Positions 36,001 through 43,908 of a stretch of DNA of 64,000 nt are shown here, piece by piece; the stretch's first letter is position 1; each line of letters starts with the position of its first letter. Source of the DNA: Paraburkholderia phenazinium. GTDB lineage: Bacteria; Pseudomonadota; Gammaproteobacteria; Burkholderiales; Burkholderiaceae. The translations under genes and the position numbers were made by a program. The stretch lies in assembly GCF_900100735.1 (NCBI RefSeq), contig NZ_FNCJ01000009.1, positions 62,001 to 126,000 on the forward strand. Reading direction: 5' to 3'. The notes below the pieces were generated by a model. The model worked only from the letters and a program-made list of their open reading frames with translations, was not told the DNA's origin and did not search any database.

Positions 36001-36214
36001 CCTGCCGATGCTGCTCGGCACCGGCACCGGTTCGGAACTGCGCCGCCCGCTGGGTCTGGCGATCATCGGCGGCCTCACCTTGAGCCAGATGCTCACGCTC
36101 TTCACCACGCCGGTCATCTATCTGTACTTCGACCGCATGGCCGAGCGCACGCGGCGCTGGCGCGAGCGCAATAATCCGCCAGCACCCCAAGCGCCGACGG
36201 AGGACGCGCCTTGA
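33086..36214 (+). CDS. mdtB: RND efflux permease, MdtB-type
   Basis: 1042 residues, the usual length for the family. It begins MNISRLFILRPVATLLLMIA, with the typical first helix, and has 12 membrane segments in two pseudo-repeats with large periplasmic loops. The proton-relay motif in TM4 reads GFVVDDSIVMIENV, with the two acidic residues intact. GIVLLIGIVKKNAIMMVDFA marks TM10. It forms a heterotrimer with the MdtC-type protein in known systems and exports bile salts, novobiocin and similar compounds in E. coli; substrate here unknown. The next gene overlaps it by four bases. Confidence 0.93.
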   Translation: MNISRLFILRPVATLLLMIALVLVGLVAVRVLPVSSLPNVDYPTIQVQTFYPGASPDVMATTVTAPLEVQLGEIPGLQQMTSYSSDGASVITLQFDLSLNLDIAEQNVQQAINAANSYLPSGLPAPPTYAKVNPADQPILTLAVTSKSMSLTQLEDAANNRLGTKISEVSGVGVVTTSGGNVPAIRVEADPQKLAAYGLNIDDLRTLLSYVNVSQPKGNFDGPALDYTINGNDQISDPKDYLDTVVAYQNGAPVFMRDVAKVTSAAQDVERGAWYNGTPAIVLNVQRQPGANVIATVNQIMKQLPQLESTLPAGMQVTVVSDTTGVIRSSVSDAALELVLAIVLVVAVIFVFLRNVPATIIPSISVPVSLIGTLAVMYQLNYSIDNLSLMALIIATGFVVDDSIVMIENVVRYLEEGKTPLEAALEGAGQIGFTILSLTISLIAVLIPLLFMGGVIGRLFSEFAVTLAVTIVLSAVVSLTVVPMLCARMLRAQAERHPSRFERISEGLFNKTLSAYERGLRWVLDHQLLTLMVAIGTVILTGVLYVVIPKGLFPVQDVGVIQGISVADNSVSYSAMVTRQQALADAILKDPDVVSLTSYVGIDGTNSTLNNGRFLINLRDHDKRSDTAEEIARRLQQEVANVPGIKLYMQPQQDLTLDTTVSPNQYSFVLRGPSQQAFQKYVPELIARMKQIPALADVQSDMNTDGLSVNVEVNRQLAARFGITPATIDNALYDALGQRIVSTIFQQSDQYRVILVAKPESLPNVGSIGNLYLPSQTSSSGQVPLSAIAKIQIVKSPLVISHLAQFPAVTISFNLAKGASLSTAVARIHEAEKAVNLPPSITSSLQGAAQAFEDSLSSEVFLLIAALVAVYIVLGVLYESFIHPVTILSTLPSAGIGALLALMIAGSDLDVIGIIGIVLLIGIVKKNAIMMVDFALDAERNHGKAPRDAIFEASLLRFRPILMTTLAAMLGALPMLLGTGTGSELRRPLGLAIIGGLTLSQMLTLFTTPVIYLYFDRMAERTRRWRERNNPPAPQAPTEDAP

Positions 36215-39200
36215 ACATCTCGGCGTTATTCATCCGGCGCCCGGTCGCGACCACGCTTCTGGCGATCGCGATCCTGATCTCCGGGACGCTCGCCTATTTC
36301 CGGCTGCCGGTCGCGCCGCTGCCGAACATCGCCTTCCCGGTGATCGTGGTGCAGGCCAACATGGCCGGCGCGAGCCCGGACATCATGGCTTCCACCGTGG
36401 CCGAACCGCTCGAACGGCGGCTCGGTACGATTGCCGATGTCGAGGAGTTGACTTCGATCAGTTATGTCGGCTCGTCGCAGATCGTGGTCGAGTTCGGGCT
36501 TAACCGGGACATCAACGGCGCGGCCCGTGACGTGGAGGCGGCCATCCAGGCCGCGCGCGCCGACCTGCCGACCACCCTGCGCAGCAATCCGACCTATCGC
36601 CAGTACAACCCGGCCGATTCGCCGATCATGGTGCTCGCGCTGACCTCGAACACGCTCACCAAAGCGCAACTCTACGACTCCGCGGATTCGGTGATCCAGC
36701 AGCAGCTCTCGCAGGTCAACGGCGTGGGCCAGATCACGCTGGGCGGCGGCGCGCTGCCCTCGGTGCGGGTCGAATTGCAGCCGGGCAAGCTGAATAGCTA
36801 CGGCATCGGCCTTGAAGACGTGCGCGCGGCGATCGCGGCGGCCAACGCCGACAGCGCCAAAGGCCACCTCGACCAGGGGAATCAGCGCTACGTGGTGTTG
36901 TCGAACGACCAGATCAGCAAGGCCGCGCCTTACCGCGACCTCGTGGTGGCCTACCGCAACGGCGCGCCGGTGATGCTGCGCGATGTCGCCCAGGTCAGGG
37001 ACTCCAACGAAAATATCCGCAACGCCGGGCTCTACAACGGCAAGTCGGCGGTGCTGGTGATCGTCTATCCAATGCCCGGCAGCAATGTCGTGAGCACCGT
37101 TGCGCAGATCAGAAACGTTCTGCCAGCGATCGAGGCGACCCTGCCGCACAGTGTCCATGTACAGGTTGCGATCGACCGCTCGGAATCGGTCCGCTCCTCG
37201 GTGGGCGACACCGAACGCACGCTGTTTATCGCCGTGCTGCTGGTGGTCGGCGTGGTGTTCATCTTCCTGCAGTCGCCGCGCGCCACGCTGGTGCCGGCGG
37301 TCGCGCTGCCGCTGTCGATTGTCGGCACCTTCGGGCCGATGTACCTGCTCGGCTACAGCATCGACAACCTCTCGCTGATGGCGCTCACCATCGGCACCGG
37401 CTTCGTGGTCGACGATGCGGTGGTGGTGCTGGAAAACATCACCCGCTACCTCGAAATGGGCATGAGTCCGAGAGAAGCCGCCCTGAAAGGCAGTGGCGAA
37501 GTGGGCTTCACCGTGATCTCGATGAGCCTGTCGCTGATCGCGGTGTTCCTGCCGATCCTGCTGATGCCGGGCATCGTCGGCCTGCTGTTCCACGAGTTCG
37601 CGGTCACGCTGTCGATCGCGATCCTGATTTCGCTCGTGATCTCCCTCACGGTCACGCCGGCCATGTGCGCCTATGTGCTGAGCCGCAACAACGCGGGCCA
37701 TTCGCGGGCCCGCTGGGCGACGTGGATCGAGGCGCAGTTCGAGCGTTTCAAGAATGCCTACTCGCGTTCGCTCACGGCCGTGCTGGACCATTCGCTGCTG
37801 GTGATCGTGCTGCTGTTCGCGCTGCTGTTCGGCAACTTCTTCCTTGCGAAACTGCTGCCGGCCACCTTCTTCCCGGAGCAGGACACCGGCATCCTGATCG
37901 GCCAGATCATCGCCGACCAGAGCATCTCGTTCCCGGCGATGGAAAAGAAGCTCGAGCAGTTGCAGGAGATCGTCCAGAAGGATCCGGCGGTCCAGTCGGT
38001 GGCCGGCTTTACCGGCGGCCGTGCGCTGAACACGGCGAACGTGTTCGTCGAACTCAAGCCGCTCGCCGAGCGCAAGGTCACTGCAACCGAAGTGGTCAAC
38101 CGCCTGCGGCCCAAGCTGAACCAGGTCTCGGGCGCGCGCCTGTTCATGCAGGCGCAGCAAGACTTGCGGATCGGCGGACGGCAGTCGGCCGCCGAGTACC
38201 AGTACACGCTGACGAGCGAGGATTCCGCCGCGCTGTTCGCCTGGACGCCCAAGCTCGTCACCGCACTCAGCAAGGACCGCAGCCGGGTGCTGGACGTGAA
38301 CTCGGACCTGCAGCAAAACGGTCTGCAGACCTACCTCACTTTCAACCGCAGCACGGCGGCCCGCTACGGCTTTGCGCCAAACCAGATCGACAACGTGCTG
38401 TATGACGCCTTCGGTCAACGGACCGTCTCGACCATCTACAACCCGCTCAATCAGTACTTCGTGGTGATGGAGGTGGCGCCGGAGTACTGGCAGTATCCGC
38501 AGACGCTCAACCAGATCTTCCTGAGCACGGCGGCGGGCAATCCGGCCGGTACGGCGCAAACGCAGATGCCGGGCAAAACTGTCACGGGCGTGACGGCGCC
38601 AAGCGTCGTCAGCACCACCTCGAGTTCGTCGAGCACCAACTCGCTGAATTCGAACGCGCAAGCCAACGCGACCAACAACAGCATCGCCAACAGCAAGGGG
38701 GGCAGTTCGAGCGGCAGCGCGGACAGCACGGCGGCGGAGACGATGGTGCCGCTGCCGGCGATGACGACCTACGTCAACAACCATACGTCGACGCAGGTCA
38801 ATCACCAGAGCGGCCTGGTAGCAGCGACAATCTCGTTCAACCTGCCGGCCAACGGCTCGCTGAGCACGGCTAAAGAGGCGATCGACGACGCCGCTCGCGA
38901 GATCGGCATGCCGGCCAGCATCCATGGCGCGTTCGCCGGTGCGGCGCAGGCCTATGCGCAGTCGACGGGCACCATCCCGTTGCTGATCCTGGCGGCGCTC
39001 GGGGTCGTCTACATCGTACTCGGCGTGCTGTACGAGAGCTCGATTCATCCGCTCACGATCCTTTCTACGCTGCCTTCGGCCGGCATTGGCGCGACCCTCG
39101 CGCTCTTGATCTTCGGCACGCCGTTCTCGGTGATCGCGCTGATCGGCATTATCTTGCTGATCGGTATCGTCAAGAAGAACGGCATCATGATGGTGGACGT

Positions 39201-39555
39201 GGCGATCCAGTTGCAGCGCAAGGAGGGCATACCGGCCAAGGAGGCCATCCACTCCGCCGCGGTCGTGCGTCTGCGGCCGATCATGATGACCACCTTCGCG
39301 GCCGTGCTCGGCGCCGTGCCGCTCGCAATCGGCATCGGCCAGGGCGCGTCGCTGCGCCAGCCGCTCGGTGTCACCGTGATGGGCGGCCTGATCCTGAGCC
39401 AGGTGTTTACGCTCTACACCACGCCGGTGATTTACCTCTACCTGGACCGTTTGCGCTTCAAGCTCATCAAATGGTCGTCGGGACTGCCGTGGAACCGCCA
39501 GGCGGAACAGATGGGGCCACCGGCGCAGCCGGGGCAAACGGATACGAAGGCATGA
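36211..39555 (+). CDS. mdtC: RND efflux permease, MdtC-type, with extra low-complexity insert
   Basis: 1114 residues, about 70-90 longer than typical. The start is TTG at 36211, overlapping the mdtB stop as TTGA, after an AGGA ribosome site. The proton-relay motif is GFVVDDAVVVLENI, and GIILLIGIVKKNGIMMVDVA marks TM10. The extra length is a Ser/Asn/Ala/Thr-rich run at about residues 795-850 (nt 38600-38740) in the second periplasmic loop, just where the docking and porter subdomains lie. The insert is hydrophilic and probably flexible. It works with the adaptor, MdtB-type and outer-membrane factor in one operon. Confidence 0.92.
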   Translation: MNISALFIRRPVATTLLAIAILISGTLAYFRLPVAPLPNIAFPVIVVQANMAGASPDIMASTVAEPLERRLGTIADVEELTSISYVGSSQIVVEFGLNRDINGAARDVEAAIQAARADLPTTLRSNPTYRQYNPADSPIMVLALTSNTLTKAQLYDSADSVIQQQLSQVNGVGQITLGGGALPSVRVELQPGKLNSYGIGLEDVRAAIAAANADSAKGHLDQGNQRYVVLSNDQISKAAPYRDLVVAYRNGAPVMLRDVAQVRDSNENIRNAGLYNGKSAVLVIVYPMPGSNVVSTVAQIRNVLPAIEATLPHSVHVQVAIDRSESVRSSVGDTERTLFIAVLLVVGVVFIFLQSPRATLVPAVALPLSIVGTFGPMYLLGYSIDNLSLMALTIGTGFVVDDAVVVLENITRYLEMGMSPREAALKGSGEVGFTVISMSLSLIAVFLPILLMPGIVGLLFHEFAVTLSIAILISLVISLTVTPAMCAYVLSRNNAGHSRARWATWIEAQFERFKNAYSRSLTAVLDHSLLVIVLLFALLFGNFFLAKLLPATFFPEQDTGILIGQIIADQSISFPAMEKKLEQLQEIVQKDPAVQSVAGFTGGRALNTANVFVELKPLAERKVTATEVVNRLRPKLNQVSGARLFMQAQQDLRIGGRQSAAEYQYTLTSEDSAALFAWTPKLVTALSKDRSRVLDVNSDLQQNGLQTYLTFNRSTAARYGFAPNQIDNVLYDAFGQRTVSTIYNPLNQYFVVMEVAPEYWQYPQTLNQIFLSTAAGNPAGTAQTQMPGKTVTGVTAPSVVSTTSSSSSTNSLNSNAQANATNNSIANSKGGSSSGSADSTAAETMVPLPAMTTYVNNHTSTQVNHQSGLVAATISFNLPANGSLSTAKEAIDDAAREIGMPASIHGAFAGAAQAYAQSTGTIPLLILAALGVVYIVLGVLYESSIHPLTILSTLPSAGIGATLALLIFGTPFSVIALIGIILLIGIVKKNGIMMVDVAIQLQRKEGIPAKEAIHSAAVVRLRPIMMTTFAAVLGAVPLAIGIGQGASLRQPLGVTVMGGLILSQVFTLYTTPVIYLYLDRLRFKLIKWSSGLPWNRQAEQMGPPAQPGQTDTKA

Positions 39556-39557
39556 CC

Positions 39558-41168
39558 ATGAAGATTTCCCGCACTCCTCTCACCCCGCTTGCAGCTGCGG
39601 CGGCCCTGCTGCTCGCCGCCTGCACGGTCGGCCCGGACTACCACCGGCCGCAGGTCAGCGTGCCCGCCACCTACCGCGAACTGCCGGGCTGGACCGAGGC
39701 CGAGCCGGCCGCCGACGGTCCCAAGGGCGCATGGTGGACCGGCTTCAACGATCCGCTGCTCGACGAGCTCGAGCCGCAGGTGGCGGTCTCCAATCAGACC
39801 GTGCGCCAGGATTATGCGAACTACCAGGAAGCGCTCGCGGAAGTAAAGATCGCGCGCGCGAGCCTGTTTCCGACCATCGGCGTGACCGGCTCGGCCACCC
39901 GCGCGCGCAGCGCCACCGGCACTTCCAGTGCGGCACGCAGTCTCGGCAACATCCAGACCGTCAACAACTCCGGTTCGCTCGAAGGCAATGTGAGCTGGGC
40001 ACCCGATCTGTGGGGCTCGGTGCGCCGCACCATCGAGCAGAACGCAGCAACCGCGCAGGCGAGCGAAGCGACCCTCGCGAATGCCACGCTCTCCGAACAG
40101 ATTGCGCTCGCCACCGCGGTAATCGAGCTGCGCACCAGCGACGCCAACATCGACCTGTTGCAGAACACGGTCAAGGCATATCAACACTATCTGGATGTGG
40201 TCGCGAACCAGGACAAGTACGGCACGATCGCGCCGTCCGACGTGGTGACCGCGCGTACCCAGCTCGAAACCGCGCAGTCGAGCCTGATCGCGCTCGGCGT
40301 GGCGCGTGCGCAATACGCGCATGCGATTGCGGTGCTGGTCGGCAAGAATCCGGAAGACCTGGACATTCCGCATAGCACCGCCATGCCCACCTTGCCGTTG
40401 ATTCCGGTCGGCGTGCCGTCGACGCTGCTGCAGCGGCGGCCCGACATCTCCACCGCGGAACGGCAGATGGCGGCCGAGAACGCGGCGATCGGCGTAGCCA
40501 TTGCGGCGTATTACCCGACCGTCTCCATCTCCGCACTGGACGGCTTTACGCAGTCGCCGCTGGGTGGCTTGCTGCATGTCGCCAACTACGTCTGGTCGCT
40601 CGGCGGCAGCGCCACCGAGACGATCTTCGACGGCGGCGAGCGCAGCGGCCAGGTCGCCGCAGCCAGGGCCGCATACGACGCGGCGCTTGCCAACTATCGT
40701 GGCACGGTGCTGACGGCGTTCCAGGATGTGGAGAATGACCTCTCCGGCCTGCGCATCCTCGCCGAGCAGGCCAATGCTTTAGATGCTGCCGTGCGCGATG
40801 CGACCCACGGCACCGAGATCGCCTTTAACGAATACCAGGCCGGCACGGTGGACTACACGACGGTGGCGACGGCCCAGGCGACCCAGTTGAGCAACCAGCA
40901 AACGGCCTTGAACGTGCAGGAGTCGCGCCTGCTCGACGCGGCTTCGCTGATTGGCGACCTGGGCGGCGGGTGGTCGGATAGCGAGTTGCATGATCCGCGC
41001 AATCCGGACAAGCAGCCGGCGGCTTCAGCGGCGGCTGGCGCTTCAGCGGCGGCTGGCGCTTCAGCGGCGGCTGGCGCTTCAGCGGCTGCGGCAGCCTCGG
41101 CGCCATCCGCGCCGGCCGCGCAGAGCAGCAGCGCCGGTGGCCAGGGGACGCAGGCTTCGGTGCAGTAA
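39558..41168 (+). CDS. NodT-family outer-membrane efflux lipoprotein
   Basis: About 536 residues from ATG 39558 (MKISRTPLTPLAAAAALLLA); an ATG six bases earlier overlaps the mdtC stop, but AAGG is better spaced for 39558. The lipobox LLLAAC gives a lipidated Cys. The mature protein has the paired TolC-like repeats: WWTGFNDPLLDELEPQ, VSWAPDLWGSVRRTIEQNAA, LQRRPDISTAERQMAAENAA and VWSLGGSATETIFDGGERSG. The C-terminus carries an ASAAAG repeat tail, an unusual extension. It completes the tripartite pump as the outer-membrane channel. Confidence 0.92.
   Translation: MKISRTPLTPLAAAAALLLAACTVGPDYHRPQVSVPATYRELPGWTEAEPAADGPKGAWWTGFNDPLLDELEPQVAVSNQTVRQDYANYQEALAEVKIARASLFPTIGVTGSATRARSATGTSSAARSLGNIQTVNNSGSLEGNVSWAPDLWGSVRRTIEQNAATAQASEATLANATLSEQIALATAVIELRTSDANIDLLQNTVKAYQHYLDVVANQDKYGTIAPSDVVTARTQLETAQSSLIALGVARAQYAHAIAVLVGKNPEDLDIPHSTAMPTLPLIPVGVPSTLLQRRPDISTAERQMAAENAAIGVAIAAYYPTVSISALDGFTQSPLGGLLHVANYVWSLGGSATETIFDGGERSGQVAAARAAYDAALANYRGTVLTAFQDVENDLSGLRILAEQANALDAAVRDATHGTEIAFNEYQAGTVDYTTVATAQATQLSNQQTALNVQESRLLDAASLIGDLGGGWSDSELHDPRNPDKQPAASAAAGASAAAGASAAAGASAAAAASAPSAPAAQSSSAGGQGTQASVQ
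41022..41095 (+). repeat. 18-bp tandem repeat in the efflux lipoprotein gene
   Basis: Units begin at 41023, 41041, 41059 and 41077 with exact 18-base spacing; three are complete and identical and the fourth diverges. Each encodes the hexapeptide ASAAAG. Copy number can change by replication slippage without frameshift, so the C-terminal tail length may vary between strains. Confidence 0.85.
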
Positions 41169-41249
41169 CACGGGCTGCTGGGCACACGATTGCGCAACAC
41201 CAATGACTGCGCTAGTGTTGTAGGCTGTCACGCCCACTGGAGCGTCATC

Positions 41250-42749
41250 ATGCGCAATCTGCCCCGCTTCTTTACCCTGAGCGTGACATGCGGCGCCATC
41301 GCGATGCTGAGCGCGTCGGCGAGCGCCGCGCAACCGCCGTCCGCGCCCTTGCCGCTCGACCAGTTACGGCTGTTTGCCGAAGTGTTCGGGCAGATCAAGC
41401 AGGAATACGTCCAACCGGTCGACGACTCCAAGCTGCTCACCGCGGCCATCAAAGGCATGGTGTCGAGCCTCGATCCGCACTCGGCCTATCTCGACAAAAC
41501 CGACTTCAAGGATCTGCAGGAGCAGATCAGCGGCCGCTTCGCCGGCATCGGCATCGAGAGCGGCGCGGAAGACGGTCTCATCAAGGTGATCGCGCCCATC
41601 GACGACACGCCCGCGTTTCGCGCCGGCATTCGTCCGGGCGACCTCATCATGAGCATCGACAACAAACCGGTGCGCGGCATGACGCCGGATCAAGCCTCCG
41701 CGCTGATGCGCGGCACGCCGGGCACCCAGGTGACGCTGACCCTCTACCGCAAGAGCGAGAACCGCACCTTTCCGCTCACCGTGACGCGCGCCCTCATCAA
41801 GTTGCAGAGCGTGAAAACGGCCAGGCTTGCGCCAGGTTACGCTTACGTGCGCATTACAAATTTTCAGGAAGATACGACCCCGGACCTGGCGGCAAAGCTG
41901 CGCATCATCGCCGGGCAGCAGCCGGACCTGAAGGGGCTGATCCTCGATCTGCGCAACAACGGCGGCGGGTTGGTGGAAAGTGCGGTTGGCGTGGCAGGCG
42001 CTTTCTTGCCGCGCGATTCGGTGGTGGTGACGACCAACGGCCAGGTCGAATATTCGAAGCGCGCCTATCGCGACAACTACGCTTACTATCGCCTCGCTTC
42101 GTTCGACGGCGACCCGCTGCAGGACGAACCGGCGATCTTCAAGACCGTGCCGATGATCGTGCTGACCAATGCGTACACGGCCTCGGCCTCGGCCTCGGAG
42201 ATCGTGGCAGGCGCGCTGCAGGATGCGCATCGCGCGCTGATTCTTGGCAAGATCACCTTCGGCAAGGGCTCGGTGCAGACCTCGATGCCGCTCTCCCCGG
42301 ACACCGCGCTGCGCCTGACAACCGCTTACTACTACACGCCGAGCGGCCGCTCGATTCAGGATATCGGCATCCGCCCGGACGTGGCGGTCGACCAGTTCGC
42401 CGACGGCGATCCGGACGATGCGCTCGTGACGCGCGAAGCCGATTATCCGAATCACCTCGCGAATATTCAGGATCCCAACGAAAAGAAAGAACTGGAGGCG
42501 CGCGAGCACGACCGTCAGGAACAACTGCGGCTGCTCGAGGAACAGAGCGACCGCGAGACGCCGGAGCAGCGCCAGAAAGACCGCGAGCGTGCGCCCGTGG
42601 AGTTCGGTTCGAGCGACGACTTCATGTTGCAACAGGCCCTCAACAAGCTGCAAGGCAAGCCTGTGCAGCTATCCAAGGCGCTGCTCGAGCGCCGGCTTGT
42701 GCAAAGCGATGCACCAGCGTCGTCGGTGGCGGAATCGGCTGCGCGGTGA
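41250..42749 (+). CDS. ctpA: C-terminal processing protease (S41 family)
   Basis: About 499 residues from ATG 41250, with TGGAG eight bases upstream; a signal peptide ends near ASAAQ. The N-terminal part has EVFGQIKQEYVQPVDDSKLL and SLDPHSAYLD. A PDZ domain (residues about 90-175) has DTPAFRAGIRPGDLIMSIDN. The catalytic core has DLRNNGGGLVESAV, the serine in TASASASEIVAGAL and the lysine in TFGKGSVQTSMPL, a Ser-Lys dyad. A charged coiled tail follows. It trims C-termini of periplasmic proteins such as penicillin-binding proteins and lipoproteins. It follows the efflux operon by 80 bases but is likely transcribed on its own. Confidence 0.92.
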   Translation: MRNLPRFFTLSVTCGAIAMLSASASAAQPPSAPLPLDQLRLFAEVFGQIKQEYVQPVDDSKLLTAAIKGMVSSLDPHSAYLDKTDFKDLQEQISGRFAGIGIESGAEDGLIKVIAPIDDTPAFRAGIRPGDLIMSIDNKPVRGMTPDQASALMRGTPGTQVTLTLYRKSENRTFPLTVTRALIKLQSVKTARLAPGYAYVRITNFQEDTTPDLAAKLRIIAGQQPDLKGLILDLRNNGGGLVESAVGVAGAFLPRDSVVVTTNGQVEYSKRAYRDNYAYYRLASFDGDPLQDEPAIFKTVPMIVLTNAYTASASASEIVAGALQDAHRALILGKITFGKGSVQTSMPLSPDTALRLTTAYYYTPSGRSIQDIGIRPDVAVDQFADGDPDDALVTREADYPNHLANIQDPNEKKELEAREHDRQEQLRLLEEQSDRETPEQRQKDRERAPVEFGSSDDFMLQQALNKLQGKPVQLSKALLERRLVQSDAPASSVAESAAR

Positions 42750-42952
42750 GAGTTGCGCATTGCGCACTGGGAATCGAGATCCGCGCCGGAGAGGGTTTGC
42801 CCATTGTTCGCCTGTCCCGTCAAATGAATTCGCTTTGCCCCCAATGATCCGACGCCGCCAATGCACTAGAGTGGCCTGAGTCGCACCCTCAATGCACCGC
42901 CGGGAACATTCCCGCCTGTGCTCCGTTACCCGCCCCCTCAAAGGAAGTCACC

Positions 42953-43699
42953 ATGAGCAAGCTCACCGGTAAAGTCGCCGTCGTCACCGGCGCATCGAAA
43001 GGTATCGGCGCCGGCATCGCCAAGGCGCTTGCGGCGCAAGGCGCGTCGGTCGTCGTCAACTACGCATCCAGCCAGGCCGCCGCCGACGCAGTCGTCGCCG
43101 CGATTACCCAGGCCGGCGGCAAGGCAATTGCCGTGCGCGGCGACGTCTCCAAGGCCGTCGATGCACAAGGCATCATCGATGCCGCTATCGAAACCTACGG
43201 ACGCCTCGATGTCCTCGTCAACAACTCGGGTGTCTATGAGTTTGCACCGCTCGAAGCGATCACTGAAGAGCATTTCCACAAGCAGTTCAATGTCAACGTG
43301 CTAGGGTTGTTGCTCACCGCCCAGGCGGCCGCGAAGCATCTCGGCGAAGGGGGCAGCATCATCAACATCGGCTCGATTGTCAGCCGCCTTACGCCGCCGG
43401 GCAGCGCCGTTTATACGGCCACCAAGGGCGCCGTCGATGGGATCACGGGCGTACTGGCACGCGAACTGGGACCGCGCAAGATTCGCGTCAACTCGATCAA
43501 TCCTGGCATGGTCGAAACCGAAGGGGCGAAGGACGCCGGCTTCATCGGTTCGGACATGGAGACATGGCTTGTGGGTCAAACGCCGCTCGGCCGCGTCGGT
43601 CAACCCGACGATATCGCCAAGGTGGCTGTGTTTCTCGCCTCGGACGATGCCGGCTGGATCACGGGCGAATCGCTGCTGACCGGCGGCGGGCTGCGCTAA
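42953..43699 (+). CDS. Short-chain dehydrogenase/reductase
   Basis: 248 residues, the classical SDR length. NAD(P) site TGASKGIGAGIAKAL, NNSG in the fourth strand, catalytic Ser in NIGSIVS and the YxxxK pair in YTATKGA are all present. The end pattern GWITGESLLTGGGLR is typical of the glucose-dehydrogenase/3-oxoacyl reductase group. Strong ribosome site AAGGAAG. Substrate cannot be told from sequence. Monocistronic. Confidence 0.88.
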   Translation: MSKLTGKVAVVTGASKGIGAGIAKALAAQGASVVVNYASSQAAADAVVAAITQAGGKAIAVRGDVSKAVDAQGIIDAAIETYGRLDVLVNNSGVYEFAPLEAITEEHFHKQFNVNVLGLLLTAQAAAKHLGEGGSIINIGSIVSRLTPPGSAVYTATKGAVDGITGVLARELGPRKIRVNSINPGMVETEGAKDAGFIGSDMETWLVGQTPLGRVGQPDDIAKVAVFLASDDAGWITGESLLTGGGLR

Positions 43700-43705
43700 C
43701 GTTAG

Positions 43706-43746
43706 AACGCCGGGTGTGGCGGGCACCGCCCCGACCACCCGGCGTT
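43706..43746. terminator. Long hairpin after the SDR gene
   Basis: AACGCCGGGTG and CACCCGGCGTT form a perfect 11-bp stem with a 19-base GC-rich loop starting seven bases after the stop. No T-run follows; the structure may still terminate or protect the transcript 3' end. The remaining gap to 43908 has three near-copies of ATCAATCG at 43754-43781 and nothing else. Confidence 0.45.
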
Positions 43747-43908
43747 GGTAGTTGCATCAATCGCGTCAATCGAATCAATCGCCTCCCCTCCATCTCGATC
43801 CGTTCGTCACCGGATCGCAGCGTCCGTTCACGCCCCGGAATACAATCAATCATCTGACTTGGCCCGGTTCGAGTCAGCAACGAGTCACGGCCCAACCAAG
43901 GAGGGTCG

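Noticed and set aside
34292..36190. A 632-codon antisense frame in the MdtB-type gene
   Set aside because: Same reason: composition artefact opposite a well-supported permease.
36226..39537. A 1103-codon open frame antisense to the MdtC-type gene
   Set aside because: It is the low-stop antisense frame of a GC-rich gene and is full of Arg/His/Gln/Asp with no recognisable domain.
43706..43746. tRNA-like or riboswitch structure after the SDR gene
   Set aside because: The stem is a simple hairpin with a GC loop, no cloverleaf and no conserved box; better read as a 3' end structure.
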